DNA of 64,000 nt from Collinsella sp. Its GTDB lineage: Bacteria > Actinomycetota > Coriobacteriia > Coriobacteriales > Coriobacteriaceae. The notes beneath the pieces were generated by a model. It saw nothing but the letters and a program-made list of their open reading frames with translations. It was not told the DNA's origin and did no database searches. Below, piece by piece: positions 61,068-64,000 of the stretch. Each line of letters starts with the position of its first letter. Position 1 is the stretch's first letter. Position numbers and translations under genes: made by a program. The stretch lies in contig DXML01000009.1 in the NCBI GenBank assembly GCA_019414205.1, positions 1 through 64,000 on the forward strand, given 5' to 3'.

Positions 61068-61528
61068 TCTCGATGGGACAGCTTCAGGGCCACTCCTTGG
61101 AGAGGGCCGAGCTTTACGGAAAGCCCCACGTGGGCGCGCGATACACCGGCAAGGGAGCGAGGGACTACGAGCGCACGCAGGAGTGGTGCTGCATCTGCGG
61201 CAAGCCCGCCATGAGCTGCCACCACGTGATACCGAGGGGGCGCGGCGAGCGCTTCAACCTCGTCACGCCGAACGGCAAGTGGAGCCTTCGCAGCCCGCTG
61301 TTCGCGCTCTGCGGTTCCGGCACCACGGGGTGCCACGACGGGTTCCACGGCGCGGCGCGATTCGTTCCCCGCTGGGTCTGGGACAACATCCAGTTCGATC
61401 AGCAGTGGTGGGACGGGCTTCTGCTGAAGCTGTTCCCGCCGCACCATCCCGGCCTCTACGACTACGGGCGCTGGGAGATAGAAGACCGGGATACCGGCAG
61501 GATCATAACCATCAGGGAAAGGATTTAG
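61064..61528 (+). CDS. HNH-like phage nuclease or zinc-binding protein
   Basis: A 154-residue protein with CCICGK...CHHVIPRG, then CGSGTTGCHDGFHG: paired cysteines and the HH/H pattern of an HNH (beta-beta-alpha metal) fold with structural zinc. The C-terminal part is Trp-rich. It overlaps the loader gene by ATGA. An endonuclease role in phage DNA processing is likely but not certain. Confidence 0.75.
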   Translation: MISMGQLQGHSLERAELYGKPHVGARYTGKGARDYERTQEWCCICGKPAMSCHHVIPRGRGERFNLVTPNGKWSLRSPLFALCGSGTTGCHDGFHGAARFVPRWVWDNIQFDQQWWDGLLLKLFPPHHPGLYDYGRWEIEDRDTGRIITIRERI

Positions 61529-61530
61529 AC

Positions 61531-62175
61531 ATGAAGCTCACAGTCAACGGGAAAGAGGCCGTTTTCACCGATTACAACACCTGCGAGCAGTACGTTCTCG
61601 CCGAGCTTGAGGCGGCGCAGATCGAGAACGAGGAGCTTCGCAAAAGGATCGAGGAGCTTGAGCGCGAGAAGAGCGAGGCCGACGCCAAGAAGGCGGAAAG
61701 CCCCGACGGCGAGATCGAGCCGAGGCAGGTGCAGATCGTCAAGCTCAACGAGCCGTTCGAGACGGCCTATCTCACGGTGAAGGATGCCTACGACTTCAAG
61801 CACAGCGAGAACGGGCTTGGGCTTACGGCTGAGGAGGCGCGCGAGAAGGCCGCAAGCGAGGAGGGCCTGCGCGAAGTTGCCAGCATTCGCGTCGGTTGGA
61901 GCAGGAATGAGGCCATGAGCGTTGAGACGCGCATCTGGCCCTGCCAGCTCAGAACCGGAACACAGACGTTCGTAATGGACGTTTGGGACAACGGGCGCAA
62001 CCTCTCAGAGGCGCGCGTGGCCAAGGACGCCGAGAAGGCGTGCACGGGTAAGTACTTCCCGGCGTACCGCGCGCAGGAGCTTGAGAGGTTCGGCCTCGAC
62101 CTGCTCAAGAAGCGGCTCATCGAGTACGCCGACAAGCTGGACGCCGAGGCGAAGAAGGATGAGGAAAACGAGTGA
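61531..62175 (+). CDS. Phage coiled-coil protein
   Basis: A 214-residue protein. The front (1-60) is a coiled coil (EAAQIENEELRKRIEELEREK). The rest has a mixed fold with EVASIRVGWSRNEAM and WPCQLRTGTQTFVMDVWDNG. A second helix region ends it (RFGLDLLKKRLIEYADKLDAE). I do not recognise the family. Its stop overlaps the next GTG. Confidence 0.65.
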   Translation: MKLTVNGKEAVFTDYNTCEQYVLAELEAAQIENEELRKRIEELEREKSEADAKKAESPDGEIEPRQVQIVKLNEPFETAYLTVKDAYDFKHSENGLGLTAEEAREKAASEEGLREVASIRVGWSRNEAMSVETRIWPCQLRTGTQTFVMDVWDNGRNLSEARVAKDAEKACTGKYFPAYRAQELERFGLDLLKKRLIEYADKLDAEAKKDEENE

Positions 62176-62309
62176 GAAGGCTGCTTTTCGCAATCGCGAT
62201 CGCTGCCGCCGTGAGCGTTTCGGCGGCCATCGTCTACGCGGTGCTGAGGGCGTTGAAGCTTCTCGCCCTCGGGCTTGCGTTCCTTTGCCTTCTGTCGCTC
62301 GTAGCTTGA
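62172..62309 (+). CDS. Tiny phage membrane peptide
   Basis: A 45-residue, almost wholly hydrophobic peptide (start MRRLLFAIAIAAAVSVSAAI, then a second helix LLALGLAFLCLLSLVA). The GTG start overlaps the previous TGA (GTGA). It would form one or two membrane helices. Function unknown. Confidence 0.55.
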   Translation: MRRLLFAIAIAAAVSVSAAIVYAVLRALKLLALGLAFLCLLSLVA

Positions 62310-62320
62310 AAGGAGACAAG

Positions 62321-62494
62321 ATGAAAGACGTCAAGGCGGTGCAGGCGCGCATCCGCATCGAAGCCGCGCGCAAGCACCTCACCGAGGCCCTTGAGGCCGT
62401 CAGCGGGCCGGAGCCGGACTGGGCGAGGTGCGAGGCCTGCATGGACATGTCGAGCGACGTGCTCCCAACGGTCATCGAGGGTGAGCCGCGATGA
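62321..62494 (+). CDS. Small helical phage protein
   Basis: A 57-residue protein, helical, with ARKHLTEALEAV and a Cys pair (CEACMDM). AAAGGAG precedes the ATG. Its stop overlaps the next start (ATGA). Function unknown. Confidence 0.6.
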   Translation: MKDVKAVQARIRIEAARKHLTEALEAVSGPEPDWARCEACMDMSSDVLPTVIEGEPR

Positions 62495-62658
62495 GCCTGA
62501 GCAAGGACGACTGGAAGGCCGGGATGACCGAGGAGAGCAAGCCCATGGGCTGCATGGGGTGCATCTTCCTCGTGCTGGCGTGCTTGGCCCTCGATGGGCT
62601 GACGGTGTTCTTGGGCTACCAGATCGTGATGCTCGTCAGAGACATCATCGCCGGCTGA
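62491..62658 (+). CDS. Small phage membrane protein
   Basis: A 55-residue protein with a polar N-terminus containing CMGC and one long hydrophobic helix (IFLVLACLALDGLTVFLGYQ). ATGA overlap with the gene before. Function unknown. A GC hairpin without T-tract (62671-62704) follows. Confidence 0.58.
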   Translation: MSLSKDDWKAGMTEESKPMGCMGCIFLVLACLALDGLTVFLGYQIVMLVRDIIAG

Positions 62659-62670
62659 GTTGACAATGCG

Positions 62671-62704
62671 GGCGGGGCCGAGAGCTTTGCGGCTAGGCCC
62701 CGCC
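62671..62704 (+). other. GC-rich hairpin between phage genes
   Basis: GGCGGGGCC (62671-62679) pairs with GGCCCCGCC (62696-62704). No T-run follows. It separates two coupled gene blocks and may be a processing or weak termination site. Confidence 0.6.
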
Positions 62705-62722
62705 GGACGAAAGGATTCTATC

Positions 62723-63613
62723 ATGGCAAGGTACTACGAGATAAACGAGGCTGAAGCGCGCATGGCGCACGAGGCCAACAGCATGCGCGAGTTCAAGTCC
62801 GGAAGCGAAACCGAGGGCTACCGCGCGCAGGTCGATGAGGCCTACCGCATGGCCGAGGAGCAGGCCGAGCGGTTCCCGGAGCTTGCGGAGAAGGCATACG
62901 CGCTAGCGGACAGGTTCGCCCGCAAGTACGCCGAGTGGCTGAACGAGGGCTACCGCATCGACGCGATGTGCCCCAGCATCCTCGTTTGCGGCGGCGGCAA
63001 CTTCCCCGTGCGCAAGAAGGAGCGCCAGAACGCCCACCGAAGCTCGCACATGGAGCGCTACGAGAAGGTCATGGGCATCAAGCGCCGCATCGCGTCCATA
63101 GGAACCGGCGGCATCCAAGCGGGCGACCCGAACGCGCTTGAGAGGCTTGAGGCCAAGGCCAAGCGGCTCGAAGAGCGGCAGGACATGATGAAGCGCGCCA
63201 ACGCCCACTACCGCAAGCACGGAACGCTTGAGGGCTTCGACGGCGTAGACCACGACGAGGCCGAGCGCGTCAGGCGCGACATGGAGCGCTTTGGCATGAG
63301 CCAGCCCTTCCCGTCGTGGCATCTGTCGAACAACCTCGCCACGATCAAGCGCACCCGCGCGCGCATCGCCGAGCTTCAGCGCGAGAAGGAGGCCGACACC
63401 GAAGACCGCGAGACCGAGGTCAACGGCGAGCCCTGTACCGTGGTCGAGAACGCCGACATCATGCGGCTTCAGCTCGTGTTCGGAGGAAAGCCGGAGGCCG
63501 ACACCCGCGCCAAGCTCAAGGCCAACGGGTTCAGGTGGTCGCCGAAGAACGGCGCGTGGCAGCGACAGCTCACGGACAACGCCCGCCGGGCGCTCAAGGC
63601 TTTGGAGGCGTAG
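62723..63613 (+). CDS. Phage protein with C-terminal substrate-recognition-like motif
   Basis: A 296-residue protein. The first two-thirds is helical and charged (ARYYEINEAEARMAHEANSM). The last 60 residues carry LVFGGKPEADTRAKLKANGF followed by RWSPKNGAWQRQLT, a short domain shared by many phage and plasmid proteins of unknown role. It starts after AAAGGA and is closely followed by the Lar-like gene. Confidence 0.65.
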   Translation: MARYYEINEAEARMAHEANSMREFKSGSETEGYRAQVDEAYRMAEEQAERFPELAEKAYALADRFARKYAEWLNEGYRIDAMCPSILVCGGGNFPVRKKERQNAHRSSHMERYEKVMGIKRRIASIGTGGIQAGDPNALERLEAKAKRLEERQDMMKRANAHYRKHGTLEGFDGVDHDEAERVRRDMERFGMSQPFPSWHLSNNLATIKRTRARIAELQREKEADTEDRETEVNGEPCTVVENADIMRLQLVFGGKPEADTRAKLKANGFRWSPKNGAWQRQLTDNARRALKALEA

Positions 63614-63615
63614 CC

Positions 63616-63981
63616 ATGAACGACGCCAAGCCATGCCCGTTCTGCGGTCATCCGAGGTCGCGGCTCATGCACCGAACCCAGTACCGCCTGAACGCCGAAG
63701 GCCTCACAGCCGAGGTGTACGAGCCTGATGTGGGGTTCGGCCCGGAAGGCTACCACACCGTGCAGATGCTCGACTTCCGCCACGTGTTCTACCGCCGCTG
63801 CAACAAGTGCGGCGCTCGCTCCAAGCCGGTCAAGACCGACTGGCACGTTCGCACGCAGGAGGAGGCGGACGAGTTCTCGCCCTACAGCAGCGACAAGCTC
63901 TGGGGCTTCGAGCCTGAAAGCGAGTGGGCCAAGCCGTGGCGCAAGCAGGCTGACGATGCGTGGAACGGGAGGGCGATCTGA
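63616..63981 (+). CDS. Lar-like zinc-ribbon protein
   Basis: A 121-residue protein with CPFCGHPRS at the N-terminus and RRCNKCGARSK in the middle, a two-knuckle zinc ribbon like the Lar/restriction-alleviation family, which modulates host type I restriction. The rest is poorly conserved. The stop shares a base with the next start (TGATG). Family call moderate. Confidence 0.7.
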   Translation: MNDAKPCPFCGHPRSRLMHRTQYRLNAEGLTAEVYEPDVGFGPEGYHTVQMLDFRHVFYRRCNKCGARSKPVKTDWHVRTQEEADEFSPYSSDKLWGFEPESEWAKPWRKQADDAWNGRAI

Positions 63982-64000
63982 TGGCAAAGGGCGAGAGCTG
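63981..64000 (+). CDS. Start of a further prophage gene (cut by window edge)
   Basis: An ATG overlaps the previous TGA by one base and begins MAKGES. Only six codons are visible, so no function can be given. It shows that the early operon continues to the right. Confidence 0.5.

Overview
The window is GC-rich, gene-dense bacterial DNA. I think it comes from a gut actinobacterium of class Coriobacteriia, most likely Collinsella or a close relative. The grounds are a dnaK-grpE-dnaJ-hspR cluster with a MerR-type HspR, a separate clpB, a mannose-type PTS with a DUF956 protein, a lactose/cellobiose-type PTS, Ni-hydrogenase maturation genes with NikR, and families of palindromic intergenic repeats. 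The genus is an inference from content; no 16S rRNA gene is present.

Layout. (1) 1-8284: a minus-strand nikR-hypF-hypC-hypD-hypE cluster (hydrogenase maturation and nickel sensing), a HAD phosphatase, thioredoxin and a possible uracil-DNA-glycosylase relative. (2) 8303-10892: a LytTR/GHKL two-component system divergent from a small secreted protein. (3) 10962-22010: an accessory region. A complete sugar module (PRD/BglG-type regulator, PTS EIIA, EIIB and EIIC, GH1 phospho-glucosidase, MupG-like protein, TatD hydrolase) lies between broken genes: a GntR/UTRA tail, a frameshifted HAD fragment, the tail of an ABC half-transporter, a truncated DtxR-like regulator and a decayed IS3 element. (4) 22108-26492: hairpins, then the nadA-nadB-nadC-niaR operon with a strong candidate NiaR operator. 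(5) 26532-39540: ferredoxin, the dnaK-grpE-dnaJ-hspR heat-shock cluster, an aconitase-family hydratase, two small membrane-anchored proteins and clpB. (6) 39749-51857: an AAA/DUF4143 ATPase, an acidic membrane protein, a DUF5692 and TetR pair divergent from a large flavin/Fe-S oxidoreductase, hypA, and the man PTS operon with manO. (7) 52163-64000: tRNA-Arg(CCT) carrying a prophage that runs off the right edge. Its lysogeny module (serine integrase, lipoprotein, repressor) points left. Its early genes (Cro-like, RusA, PD-(D/E)XK nuclease, ERF annealase, SSB, YraN-like, initiator, DnaC-like loader, HNH-like, Lar-like) point right.

Main observations. The prophage initiator gene contains four 18-bp iterons at an exact 24-bp period, followed by an AT-rich tract of 10-bp direct repeats. 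This matches the layout of the lambda origin inside gene O, so it is a strong candidate for the phage replication origin. The dnaK and clpB promoters share a 27-bp block that is the obvious candidate for the local HspR operator. At least three palindromic repeat families occupy the intergenic spaces. The prophage integrase ends inside the tRNA it targets.
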